The notes: generated from the letters alone by a model not told the origin. 35,677 bases of DNA from a virus (IMGVR_UViG_3300042505_000849:1-35677), one strand, 5' to 3'. Positions 25,727 through 33,792 are shown, numbered from the stretch's first letter. Program-made: numbers and translations.

Positions 25727-27694
25727 ATGGCAACAATTGTTGATTTAAATTCCGCTTATGATAATGCCGAAAATTCTATAAAGGCGATTCAGACGTTTAA
25801 TCAAGTATCGGAAGATAACAAACAAATTACTTCACAACAACAATCGTCTCAAGAAAAGGCTGCGGAAGAAACTGTAAGTCCTTTAACTCAATTACAGGAA
25901 AACAAAAAAAAATTTCAAAGACAAACTGAAACACAATTAGATAAATTATTAAATCTTAATCAATTATTGCCTGACAATAGATTATCGGGTAAGTCATCTA
26001 GTTCAGTTGTTTCATTAGTTAAAAATGATTTTTTAATCGCTTTAAATCAAATTAAATCTGAATTACCAGGTATTATTAAAAAGGCTATGTTAAAACAATT
26101 AGGTTGTTCACAAGAACAAACCTATGACGTATCAACTTTTTCTGCTAATGGTATTTTTATTCCTGTTGAAAGTGTAGATTTATTTGGATTATTAAAAGAA
26201 TCACCAACAACTCCTATGGGTAGATTGATGTATGAAACAACGCCTATTAAAGTTCAACAAACACCATTTTCTATGAACCGTGAGTTATACTCAAGAATTC
26301 AAACTGAAGGTGTATCATATGATGCTGTTAATGGTCAAAATTATATTGGTTTATCACAACAAAGTTTATTTGATGTTACATATGTTACAGAAGATGAAAA
26401 TGGAAATCAAGGAAGTTTTTTTCAAGTAACATTACCAAACAGAGCCGATAATAAAAATTTAGTTAGTCAATTTATTACTGACTATTTTAACACTATCAAA
26501 ATAGTTGATAGTAAGGATATATATCTCCGAATATTTCAAGTTTTATTTGGTGCGATGTCCATACAATTAAAAAATGGTTCTGCAGAAACCGAAAGCCAAT
26601 TAGTCTTTCAAAGAATATTAACTCGTATTTTAGGTTTATGTTTTGACGATAGGTCAGAAATTGATGTTAGTGGTGTTGCCAAAGTAGCACCTTTAGATGG
26701 GGTTGATGAATCTTTTTTTGAATTAACAGATGTTGATTTAAGAACTATTGAAAGTGAGTTATCAAACATTCAAAGAGGTGTGGTTGAATATCCTGATTGT
26801 ACTACGGTAAAATTACCAATAGATACTGAAGCACTGTTTAATACTTTTAGTGGTATTTTAGAAATTAGTGATGATAATTCTGATGCTAATAGTAAAATTT
26901 TTAATAAATCAATTGCCTCTGTAACAAATAATCCACAATGGCCTCAAGGACCTGAAATTCAATTTTCTGTGGATACCAATATAATCAAAGCAATACCACA
27001 AGCATTGTATGCAGCCGTTCTTTCACCAAAAGTATTATTACCTTTTATGGTGATGTATAAAGCAATTGAAGGAATTGCTCTTGGTAAAGTTGGTTCTGTA
27101 GTAAATGAAGTTTATAATTTACAAACATTTTTAAAAACTTTCCAAAAATTAAACATAGATGTTATGTCTGAAATAGGAGCAAGATTTGTAAAAATCTTAC
27201 GTGATTTAATTGTTAGAGATATTAGAAAACTCCTTCAAAGTATTGTTAGAGATTTAAAAAAATCCCAAGTTGCAAAACAATACGCAGTGATATTTCAATT
27301 AATTGAAGGTGCAATATTAATAACCCAATTAGTTACGGATTATAGAAAATGTAAAAGTGTGATTGGTGATATTATTAACATTATTGAGTTTGCCTTAAGG
27401 GGTACACGAATTGAAATCCCACCATTTTTATTGTTTTTATCAACCTTTAGAACAGGATTTAACGATACAAGAGCGTCGTTAGAAGTAATTAAAGAACTAC
27501 AAAGGGCTGGAATCCCAACGGGACCTATGCCTGATGGAAGTCCAAATTTATTTTTACAATCAATAGTATCACAAATAAAAGGTACCGAATCTGAACGAAC
27601 AAAAAATTCAAAAATGGTATCCATGACTCCACCACAAGTAATAACACCAAGTGGGTTTACAGTCCCAAGACCAATGACAGGAATTCCATTATGA
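25727..27694 (+). CDS. Large uncharacterised virion-type protein upstream of the spike
   Basis: A 655-residue protein of unrecognised family. The N-terminal about 80 residues are Gln/Lys-rich and probably disordered. The middle (about 100-400) is a mixed region with LGCSQEQTYDVSTFSANGIF and MNRELYSRIQTEGVSYDA. Residues about 420-570 are strongly helical and partly hydrophobic (ALYAAVLSPKVLLPFMVMYK, VAKQYAVIFQLIEGAILITQ). The end is Pro-rich and resembles linkers of baseplate or tail proteins. It lies directly upstream of the spike gene, in the position of a baseplate or hub protein. The hydrophobic helices could allow membrane contact during injection, but this is inference. Confidence 0.6.
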   Translation: MATIVDLNSAYDNAENSIKAIQTFNQVSEDNKQITSQQQSSQEKAAEETVSPLTQLQENKKKFQRQTETQLDKLLNLNQLLPDNRLSGKSSSSVVSLVKNDFLIALNQIKSELPGIIKKAMLKQLGCSQEQTYDVSTFSANGIFIPVESVDLFGLLKESPTTPMGRLMYETTPIKVQQTPFSMNRELYSRIQTEGVSYDAVNGQNYIGLSQQSLFDVTYVTEDENGNQGSFFQVTLPNRADNKNLVSQFITDYFNTIKIVDSKDIYLRIFQVLFGAMSIQLKNGSAETESQLVFQRILTRILGLCFDDRSEIDVSGVAKVAPLDGVDESFFELTDVDLRTIESELSNIQRGVVEYPDCTTVKLPIDTEALFNTFSGILEISDDNSDANSKIFNKSIASVTNNPQWPQGPEIQFSVDTNIIKAIPQALYAAVLSPKVLLPFMVMYKAIEGIALGKVGSVVNEVYNLQTFLKTFQKLNIDVMSEIGARFVKILRDLIVRDIRKLLQSIVRDLKKSQVAKQYAVIFQLIEGAILITQLVTDYRKCKSVIGDIINIIEFALRGTRIEIPPFLLFLSTFRTGFNDTRASLEVIKELQRAGIPTGPMPDGSPNLFLQSIVSQIKGTESERTKNSKMVSMTPPQVITPSGFTVPRPMTGIPL

Positions 27695-27909
27695 TTACAA
27701 CAAATAAAATATCGTTTGACGAAGCCAATGAAATAATCTCTGATATCAAAAACAGAGGTAATGGTGATTTAACTAAAGTTATGGATTTTTTAAATGAAGA
27801 TTTTGAAGAAACAAAAAATCTTATTGTAGAATTATCCAAACATTTAGATAACATTGAAACTTTATACGATAGTGTATTAAAAGAATATAATTCACGAAAC
27901 AATGGATAA
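27691..27909 (+). CDS. Small acidic helical protein between structural genes
   Basis: A 72-residue protein, mostly helical and acidic (FDEANEIISDIKNRGNGD, then FEETKNLIVELSKHLDNIE), possibly a short coiled coil. It starts at an ATGA overlap with the 655-residue gene and ends with an 8-bp overlap into the spike gene, so it is placed to be made in step with both. It could be a chaperone or minor baseplate part, but no family is recognised. Confidence 0.55.
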   Translation: MITTNKISFDEANEIISDIKNRGNGDLTKVMDFLNEDFEETKNLIVELSKHLDNIETLYDSVLKEYNSRNNG

Positions 27910-29389
27910 GTCACAGAAAAAAATAATATTTCCTGCCGAAGTTGTTAACAATCAAGACCCACAAATGTTGGGTCGTATTAGAGCGTATCCATTAGACCAA
28001 AATACAAGAGCCGTATTAGAAGGTTATAGTTTTAATCCTGTAACAGATGTTTGGGGACCAAAAGACCCCTTCGTGCAATTACCGTTATTACCAATGTTTT
28101 TTAGTCAAGTTCCTGAAGTTGGGGAAAGAGTTAACATTATTTACCAAAATAGTTTATACCCATTCCAAGACCAATATTATGTTCAAGGAGCCTATTCAAC
28201 ACCAATGAGTTTACCGTTTGAAAACATTCAAGCTGCAAACAAATATACATCATTAGGTGATAGAGTTTTAAGTACATTATCCGTTAAAAATAAAGACGGT
28301 ACATATAAGAATGAAAAATCTTATGGTGTATTTCCTGAACCTGGTGACAACGCTTTATTAGGTAGAGGTGCTGCCGATGTTATTGTAAGAAGAAATAGTG
28401 TTCTTTTAAGAGCCGGAAAAACAAAAAGGTTTGATACAAATAAATTACCTATTGCCAATACAAATAGAGCTTTTCTTCAAGTATCAAATTTTGATTCATC
28501 AATTAAAAGCAAAAAAACACAAACTCTTATTAAACTTGGGACTGCAAACCAACAAATTAAAAAATTAGTTGAATGGGAAGTTCAAAATTTGGAAAACCAA
28601 CAAAACGCATTTACAGGTTCAATAAGATTATATTCATTAAAACCAGTTAATAAAACATTATCAGACAATATTGATTATGATAGTGATTTAGAAGATGTAA
28701 AATCTTTGGAATACTATCAAAATTTCATTGGTTATTCATTTGAAAGAACCGTAAAATTAATTAATGATTTTATTATTGGTGTTAATAATGGTCAAATACC
28801 GAATGGTCCAATTGTTGAAAATCAATTCCCATTTATTTATAGACCAAACGTTACCGCAAGGAAAATATTAAGAGATATTTCAACAACCGCAAATGCCGTT
28901 GTTTTTACAAACGCATCAAGAATTGCAAACTCAATTACATTAAATCCAGGTTTAGGTACACAAGCAATAAAGTACGCAATTGTACGTTCAAAAGGTGAAG
29001 TAGGAAAACCTATTAAAGTTAATTTGGAGGATGTGGTTCCAAAAGAAGTTGTTGCCGATTATGGAACATTTTTTGCTGGAGGTGCCGATACTGTCTACCT
29101 TTTATCACATAAGTCAAACAAACCTGTTGATTTAGAGGGTACAATATATGGTATTACACAACAAGATATTATTGATAAAGTATTACCATTTACATCATCA
29201 ATGGTTAGAGGTGAAGAACTAATTGACCTACTTAATTTAATCGTTAGATTCTTGGTTGCTCACGTCCATCCAGTACCAGGAACCCCACCAGTTCCCGTTG
29301 CAACAGACGGAACACAATCCACACAAATATTGTTTGAATTACAAAATGCGGTAAATAAAATTCTAAATCCAAATATTAGAATTAATTGA
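27902..29389 (+). CDS. Baseplate central spike/hub protein, gp5-like OB fold without lysozyme domain
   Basis: A 495-residue protein. The N-terminal about 100 residues match the OB fold at the front of T4 gp5 and relatives: EVVNNQDPQMLGRIRAYPLD, WGPKDPFVQLPLLPMFF, then VPEVGERVNIIYQNSLYPFQ and DQYYVQGAYS. This domain sits at the centre of the baseplate, above the cell-puncturing needle. Near the C-terminus, NLIVRFLVAHVHPVPGTPP resembles the His-x-His ending found in phage baseplate spike proteins. No lysozyme domain is visible, unlike T4 gp5. It overlaps the small upstream gene by 8 bp. Confidence 0.75.
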   Translation: MDKSQKKIIFPAEVVNNQDPQMLGRIRAYPLDQNTRAVLEGYSFNPVTDVWGPKDPFVQLPLLPMFFSQVPEVGERVNIIYQNSLYPFQDQYYVQGAYSTPMSLPFENIQAANKYTSLGDRVLSTLSVKNKDGTYKNEKSYGVFPEPGDNALLGRGAADVIVRRNSVLLRAGKTKRFDTNKLPIANTNRAFLQVSNFDSSIKSKKTQTLIKLGTANQQIKKLVEWEVQNLENQQNAFTGSIRLYSLKPVNKTLSDNIDYDSDLEDVKSLEYYQNFIGYSFERTVKLINDFIIGVNNGQIPNGPIVENQFPFIYRPNVTARKILRDISTTANAVVFTNASRIANSITLNPGLGTQAIKYAIVRSKGEVGKPIKVNLEDVVPKEVVADYGTFFAGGADTVYLLSHKSNKPVDLEGTIYGITQQDIIDKVLPFTSSMVRGEELIDLLNLIVRFLVAHVHPVPGTPPVPVATDGTQSTQILFELQNAVNKILNPNIRIN

Positions 29390-29411
29390 TATTTATATAG
29401 TAAAATATATA

Positions 29412-30899
29412 ATGTCAATTTTAAGGTCATATTTTAACAAGAACAACACAATCCAATTAAACAGTGTAGTTAATACGGGTAGAAACCCAATTACACAACT
29501 TTATTTTGGGGGTGACTTAGCCACTTTTGCACCAAGAGGGTTTACAAGATTTCTTTTTGATTTGGATTTAGCAGATTTAATAGAAGGTGTTGCCACAGGC
29601 ACAATATCAACAGGTTGTACAACAGGAATGACTCATGTGTTAAACATGACAAATACATCAGCGTTTGATATTGATTTACTAAATACAACAACAACTGATG
29701 GTTCTCGTAGAGCAACATCATTTGATTTAATATTATTCAGGATACCTGAATATTCAGGAACCACAGGTAATCCCCAAGATTGGGATGAAGGTGTTGGTTT
29801 TGATTATACATACCAACCTGTAGTGGGTCAATTCTCAGATAACGTACCATTTAGTGAAAGACCATCCAACTGGTTCCAAACAACCACTATAAATAATTGG
29901 TCATATCCAGGATTATATAACAACACCAATACAATACCAACAACATCACTTTCAGGATTAAATTATTCTGCTTTAACAATCGTTGATACCCAACATTTTG
30001 AGTTTGGTAATGAAGATATTAACTTTGATATGACAAGTGAAATCAATGGTATTTTAAACGGTAGTATTACAGGTGTTACAGGTTGGGGTGTTGCATATGT
30101 TCCCGAAGTAGAAAACATCTCAGGATTGACTGAAACTTATTCTGTGGGGTTCTTTACCCGTCACACCCAAACGTTCTACCAGCCCTTCTTACAAACCACA
30201 TACGATGATATTATTAAGGATGATAGAAACACTTTTGCACAGAACAGAACAAATCAGTTATATTTGTATGTTTATCAAAATGGTGACTTTGTAAATTTGG
30301 ACGAAAACCCTGTTGTTGATATTTTAAATCCTGATGGTGAACCTATTTCAGGTTATACTGGATTAACCACTTGTTTACGTACAAAAGGTGTGTATGAAGT
30401 AGTAGTACCACCATTGAATGGATATTATACACCATGTCAATTCACGGATAAATGGACTAATATTGTTATTGATGGTAATAATTTATCTGACATTGAAAAT
30501 GATTTTGTTTTATTACCCACATCTTCAGCATATCAAATTGGTGTTCAATCTAAAGACCCAATCCTTTATGGTTTTGATTTTAGTGGTATTAAACAAAATG
30601 AAAAAATACTTAACACCGATATTCGTAAAGTGATGGTAACTATCAAACAAGCTTACACAAGTCAGGTTGTTTTAAATAGTATTGATACATTTTATAGAGT
30701 ATATGTTAGAGAAGGTAATACCGAAGTACAAGTTCAAGATTGGACACCAATCAATAGAACACCCAATGAATACTACTTTATGTTTGATACAAGAGATAAA
30801 ATACCAAATCAATATTATGTTGATATAAAAGTGAATACTAGCGGAGAACGAGATACTTATCAAAAAGAATTAATGTTCCAAATCGTAAACAAAAAATGA
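29412..30899 (+). CDS. Virion structural protein, beta-rich, unassigned
   Basis: A 495-residue protein, poor in charged helices and rich in Thr, Asn, Gly and aromatic residues, as in tail or baseplate proteins. It begins MSILRSYFNKNNTIQLNSVV and YFGGDLATFAPRGFTRFLFD. The middle has the surface-type strand NEDINFDMTSEINGILNGS, and the C-terminal half (about 290-495) resembles an immunoglobulin-like or fibronectin-like layout (ISGYTGLTTCLRTKGVYEVV; FYRVYVREGNTEVQVQDW). It follows the spike gene with a 22-bp gap and overlaps the next gene by 4 bp. Family not recognised; a baseplate-periphery or tail role is inferred. Confidence 0.65.
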   Translation: MSILRSYFNKNNTIQLNSVVNTGRNPITQLYFGGDLATFAPRGFTRFLFDLDLADLIEGVATGTISTGCTTGMTHVLNMTNTSAFDIDLLNTTTTDGSRRATSFDLILFRIPEYSGTTGNPQDWDEGVGFDYTYQPVVGQFSDNVPFSERPSNWFQTTTINNWSYPGLYNNTNTIPTTSLSGLNYSALTIVDTQHFEFGNEDINFDMTSEINGILNGSITGVTGWGVAYVPEVENISGLTETYSVGFFTRHTQTFYQPFLQTTYDDIIKDDRNTFAQNRTNQLYLYVYQNGDFVNLDENPVVDILNPDGEPISGYTGLTTCLRTKGVYEVVVPPLNGYYTPCQFTDKWTNIVIDGNNLSDIENDFVLLPTSSAYQIGVQSKDPILYGFDFSGIKQNEKILNTDIRKVMVTIKQAYTSQVVLNSIDTFYRVYVREGNTEVQVQDWTPINRTPNEYYFMFDTRDKIPNQYYVDIKVNTSGERDTYQKELMFQIVNKK

Positions 30900-31366
30900 A
30901 AAAAATAGTTAGACTTAATGAATCTATGATTCAAAACCTTGTAAGAAAAGTATTACAAGAACAAAAAAATGAAAGATACATGTTCTTCTCTAATTTAGAA
31001 CAAATGAAAAGACAATGTGAAATGTTGTTAGATTTAGATGAATCACAAATTGAAAGTATTCTTGACAATGGTCATGACTGGGCTCAAGACCACATTTCTG
31101 AAGCAAAAAACAATATGGACCAAGTCTTTGATTTTTTAATGAATGAAATCAATGGGGGTGAAGACGAAACAATGGAGGTTGAGCCTAATATGATGGAAGG
31201 TAAGAAAAAAACGGGAACAAAATTATGTGTTCGTGGTAAAGCTGCTGCTAAAGCAAAGTATGATGTTTACCCTTCGGCATATGCGAATGGTTATGCGGTT
31301 CAAGTGTGTAAAGGTAGGATGCCTGGTTTAGACGGAAAAAAACATTGTTCAGGTGCCTATTGTTAA
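30896..31366 (+). CDS. Small protein with head-targeting-like leader and cysteine-rich C-terminal domain
   Basis: A 156-residue protein. It opens with KKIVRLNESMIQNLVRKVLQ followed by Glu22, an amphipathic helix ending in Leu-Gln-Glu, a form of the (I/L)-x-E prohead-protease consensus. An acidic middle follows. The last 50 residues are a compact domain (TKLCVRGKAAAKAKYDVYPS, then AYANGYAVQVCKG and CSGAYC) with four cysteines, similar to small domains common in marine T4-like phages whose function is unknown. The cysteines could bind zinc. It overlaps the upstream gene by ATGA. It is a plausible internal head protein, but this is inference. Confidence 0.6.
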   Translation: MKKIVRLNESMIQNLVRKVLQEQKNERYMFFSNLEQMKRQCEMLLDLDESQIESILDNGHDWAQDHISEAKNNMDQVFDFLMNEINGGEDETMEVEPNMMEGKKKTGTKLCVRGKAAAKAKYDVYPSAYANGYAVQVCKGRMPGLDGKKHCSGAYC

Positions 31367-31402
31367 TTCAAAAAAAATTATTATCTTTGAATCCATATTA
31401 AA

Positions 31403-31810
31403 ATGAAAGAATACAAACACATATTCAAAAGGTGGATTCAACGAATGTACATTGATTCTGCAAGAAAAATGGACTACGAACGTGGTCACAGGTCAAAATA
31501 CGAGTTGGATTGTTTATCAATTTGTAAAAAATTGATTGATAAACCAGATACTCAATTATTAATGACACCACTTTCAAATAAAAAATACATACACAATCCT
31601 GCAAATTCTATTTTTATAACAATTGAAGGTAATACAGTTAATGTAATTAATCACAAATATTCATATACGGTTGTAATTCAAGACAAATCAAAAATTGAAA
31701 TAACAAATCACTTTAATGAAGTTTTAGAAAGTCAAAGATTAAAAATGGAAGAAGAAATTACTTCCAATATTAAACATTCTCTTAAGAATATATTACAAAC
31801 ATTAGTTTGA
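31403..31810 (+). CDS. Uncharacterised protein, last gene of the long rightward cluster
   Basis: A 135-residue protein. It begins with a basic helix (KHIFKRWIQRMYIDSARKM), continues with YELDCLSICKKLIDKPD and a short beta region (FITIEGNTVNVINHKYSYTV), and ends in a helix. No known domain. Its stop overlaps the stop of the convergent minus-strand gene by 9 bp, so transcripts would run tail-to-tail with no room for a separate terminator. The start follows an A/T-rich gap (ccatattaaaATG), typical for this genome. Confidence 0.55.
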   Translation: MKEYKHIFKRWIQRMYIDSARKMDYERGHRSKYELDCLSICKKLIDKPDTQLLMTPLSNKKYIHNPANSIFITIEGNTVNVINHKYSYTVVIQDKSKIEITNHFNEVLESQRLKMEEEITSNIKHSLKNILQTLV

Positions 31811-32359
31811 TGGACAAACTTCCTTAGCAATTTTTTCTGTTTGTCCTTCATCAATTAGTCCTATTCTGTGTAGTACACAATAATATCTTGGATTTTCATT
31901 TAAATGTTGTTGTGCAATTTTACGAGCTTCTTTTAAATCTTTAGCATATTGCGATTCAACCATTTCTCCAAGGTCTATCATTTTGTTTTTTCTGACCTGT
32001 TCGTTGAGGATGGACTTAATAAATTGTCTCATACCTTCATTAGTGTTTTTCTTTTTGGGTTTATAAGAGGTCATTACTGGTTTTTGACCTTTACCTGATT
32101 GAGTATCTTTTTTTTCGGCTTCTCTTTTTTGTCTACAAGCATTTTGTTTTGCGGAATCGCTCATTTTACCCGCAACACCTGCTGCTCTACACTTTGGATA
32201 AGCACCTTTATCAGTGTCTGAACGACCACAAGGTGGATGTTTTCCATTTTTATCTTTACTACAAATATTAACCCATGGCCCTTTAGGCTGACTACTTCCT
32301 TTTGGCTTCTTTTTTTTGCCAAACCATACTGCCAAATCTTCATTTAATTGTTGTTCCAT
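31802..32359 (-). CDS. Two-part basic phage protein (GKHPPCGRSD domain fused to a helical domain)
   Basis: A 185-residue protein. Residues about 25-90 form a Lys/Arg-rich cysteine domain with PWVNICSKDKNGKHPPCGRS, YPKCRAAGVAGKMSDSAKQN and KREAEKK, a pattern I know from small uncharacterised phage domains (of the DUF5872/DUF6321 kind; number not verified). Residues about 110-185 hold a second unit: a helix MRQFIKSILNE, then KEARKIAQQHLNENPRYYCV and LHRIGLI, resembling the DUF5661 type. The helix ends in Ile-Leu-Asn-Glu, again a prohead-protease-like site, and looks like the natural N-terminus of a once separate protein, so this may be a fusion. A site after residue 7 (LNE) is also present. Confidence 0.65.
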   Translation of the reverse strand: MEQQLNEDLAVWFGKKKKPKGSSQPKGPWVNICSKDKNGKHPPCGRSDTDKGAYPKCRAAGVAGKMSDSAKQNACRQKREAEKKDTQSGKGQKPVMTSYKPKKKNTNEGMRQFIKSILNEQVRKNKMIDLGEMVESQYAKDLKEARKIAQQHLNENPRYYCVLHRIGLIDEGQTEKIAKEVCPSN

Positions 32360-32391
32360 GTTGTTTTTGTGAAAAAAATTACGATACTTAA

Positions 32392-32399
32392 CATAAATA
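32392..32399 (+). promoter_or_regulatory. Candidate late promoter box before the 79-residue gene
   Basis: A CATAAATA box identical to that at 4454-4461, 9 bp before the start at 32409. With T4 spacing it would leave a leader of only a few bases, so it is either an almost leaderless transcript or a chance match in A/T-rich sequence. Confidence 0.25.
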
Positions 32400-32408
32400 T
32401 AAAACCAT

Positions 32409-32648
32409 ATGGAAAATACTAAAAATACTGAAGAAATATCAAAAAAAACGCAAGAAATTATTGGTTCTCTTTTTGATACAATACATTACACATCAAATGA
32501 ACAATTAAATTCATTTATTGATGGTATGAATGAAGAACAAGCAATATATTGTATAAGACAAGCATTAATTGCTTGCCACGTTAGAGGCTCATTTACAATG
32601 GAAGAAACTGAAGCAGTTTCAAAGTCTTTAAGAATTATTAACACCTAA
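32409..32648 (+). CDS. Small uncharacterised helical protein
   Basis: A 79-residue protein with helical segments EISKKTQEIIGSLFDTIHYT, NSFIDGMNEEQAIYCIRQAL and TMEETEAVSKSLRIIN, acidic overall, with two cysteines. No recognised family. It is an isolated plus-strand gene between two minus-strand genes: divergent from 31802-32359 and convergent with 32654-33511 (5 bp between stops). A single clean frame and codon use like its neighbours support it as real. Confidence 0.55.
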   Translation: MENTKNTEEISKKTQEIIGSLFDTIHYTSNEQLNSFIDGMNEEQAIYCIRQALIACHVRGSFTMEETEAVSKSLRIINT

Positions 32649-32653
32649 ACTCC

Positions 32654-33511
32654 TTATGAGTCAGTAGGTGTAGGTGTTGGAGTCTCAGTTGGTGTTTCAG
32701 TATTAGTTGGAGTAACCGTAGGTGTAGTAGTTGGTGTTTCAGTATTAGTTGGAGTAACCGTAGGTGTTGATGTATTAGTAGGTGTCGGAGTCTCAGTTGG
32801 TGTTTCAGTATTAGTTGGTGTTGGTGTATTAGTCGGAGTTTCTGTTACAGTAGGTGTTGGTGTGTTAGTTGGAGTTTCCGTATTAGTTGTTGTAGGTGTA
32901 GGAGTTTCCGTATTAGTAGGTGTTGGTGTTGGTGTATTTGTTGAAGTTACAGTATTAGTTGGAGTAACCGTAGGTGTTGATGTATTAGTTGGTGTTGGTG
33001 TATTAGTCGGAGTTTCTGTTACAGTAGGTGTTGGTGTATTAGTCGGAGTTTCTGTTACAGTAGGTGTTGGTGTGTTAGTTGGAGTTTCCGTATTAGTTGG
33101 TGTGTTAGTTGGAGTTTCCGTATTAGTTGTTGTAGGTGTAGGAGTTTCCGTATTAGTAGGTGTTGGTGTATTTGTTGAAGTTACAGTATTAGTTGGAGTA
33201 ACCGTAGGTGTTGATGTGTTAGTTGGTGTTACACTTGGAGTTACTGATGGAGTTGAGGTATTACTTGGTGTTGGAGTTGGCGTAGTAGATGAAGAACTTG
33301 GAGTTTGAGTAACGGGTGGCCATTCAATTGTAGAATCTACTGTTAAATTTGAAAACGCAGTTTTATACGTACCATCAACATACCAAATGTTTACAGTTTC
33401 ACCTATTTGAATTTCATAATTATTAACAACAAAATTATCATTACATCTTGTATAAGAAATAACACTTATTCTACCTAAATTGTTGGTAATTATACTTTTT
33501 TTACAAGCCAT
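32654..33511 (-). CDS. Small beta-module protein with a long Thr/Pro tail
   Basis: A 285-residue protein in two parts. Residues 1-66 are a compact, probably beta-rich module ([46 protein letters not shown]) that is duplicated as a whole gene next door. Residues about 69-285 are almost pure Thr/Pro with Asn, Glu, Ser and Val (TPTNTETPT-type), a mucin-like disordered stalk ending in TDS. No signal peptide is visible. It lies 9 bp downstream of its paralogue and close to the capsid gene, so a virion-surface (head or tail) role is likely. Repeat collapse during assembly could alter its length. Confidence 0.75.
   Translation of the reverse strand: MACKKSIITNNLGRISVISYTRCNDNFVVNNYEIQIGETVNIWYVDGTYKTAFSNLTVDSTIEWPPVTQTPSSSSTTPTPTPSNTSTPSVTPSVTPTNTSTPTVTPTNTVTSTNTPTPTNTETPTPTTTNTETPTNTPTNTETPTNTPTPTVTETPTNTPTPTVTETPTNTPTPTNTSTPTVTPTNTVTSTNTPTPTPTNTETPTPTTTNTETPTNTPTPTVTETPTNTPTPTNTETPTETPTPTNTSTPTVTPTNTETPTTTPTVTPTNTETPTETPTPTPTDS
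32660..33290 (-). repeat. Thr/Pro-encoding low-complexity tract with a larger internal duplication
   Basis: About 210 codons of GT-rich (plus strand) repeats. Besides the short words there is a long imperfect duplication: about 32821-32990 recurs at about 33041-33221 in the same order of landmarks (tctgttacagtaggtgttgg, ttgttgtaggtgtaggagtt, ttgaagttacagtattagtt), differing by a roughly 30-bp insertion and a 6-bp deletion. All differences are multiples of three, so the frame is kept. Confidence 0.85.
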
Positions 33512-33520
33512 GTCAAATTA

Positions 33521-33721
33521 TTATTGAGGCCAATCTACCGTATTTGTTAGTGTAACACCCGCAAATGCCGTTCTAAATGTACCGGTCACATACCAAATAT
33601 TAACGGTTTCACCTGGTTGAATTTCATAATTATTAACTACAAAATTATCATCACATCTTGTGTATGATATTACTATAATACTTGAAGCAGTATTTGTTAT
33701 TGTTGATTTTTTACAAGCCAT
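33521..33721 (-). CDS. 66-residue beta-module protein, paralogue of the Thr/Pro-tailed gene
   Basis: A 66-residue protein ([46 protein letters not shown], ending VDWPQ). By my count about 46 of 66 residues equal the N-terminal module of the next gene downstream. Two cysteines lie at fixed positions. It stops where the Thr/Pro tail begins in the paralogue, so it is the bare module. Position between the capsid gene and the tailed paralogue suggests a virion surface or decoration protein, unproven. Probably co-transcribed with its neighbour, 9 bp apart. Confidence 0.72.
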   Translation of the reverse strand: MACKKSTITNTASSIIVISYTRCDDNFVVNNYEIQPGETVNIWYVTGTFRTAFAGVTLTNTVDWPQ

Positions 33722-33764
33722 AATTTAATTATTATTTTTATACATATAAATACCACGTAAAAAC

Positions 33765-33792
33765 AAAAAAGGGAACCGAAGCTCCCTTTTTT
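33765..33792 (-). terminator. Intrinsic terminator with a UUCG loop after the capsid gene
   Basis: Read on the minus strand, an A run leads into a GGGAGC/GUUCCC stem closed by a UUCG tetraloop (C-UUCG-G), then a run of six Us. It begins 18 bp after the capsid stop codon. The flanking A/T runs can extend the stem and make it partly bidirectional, but the stable UUCG loop exists only in the minus-strand RNA. It separates the capsid transcript from the small paralogue genes. Confidence 0.88.

Noticed and set aside
29390-29397. TATAAATA on the minus strand before the 29412 gene
   Set aside because: Wrong strand for the neighbouring genes; it would run antisense into the spike gene.
32862-33308. 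A 148-residue Val/Gly-repeat frame opposite the Thr/Pro tail
   Set aside because: Same artefact as in the adhesin: antisense of a low-complexity coding repeat.
33745-33752. TATAAATA on the plus strand just before the terminator
   Set aside because: No plus-strand gene lies downstream; transcription would run into the terminator and antisense to the capsid gene.
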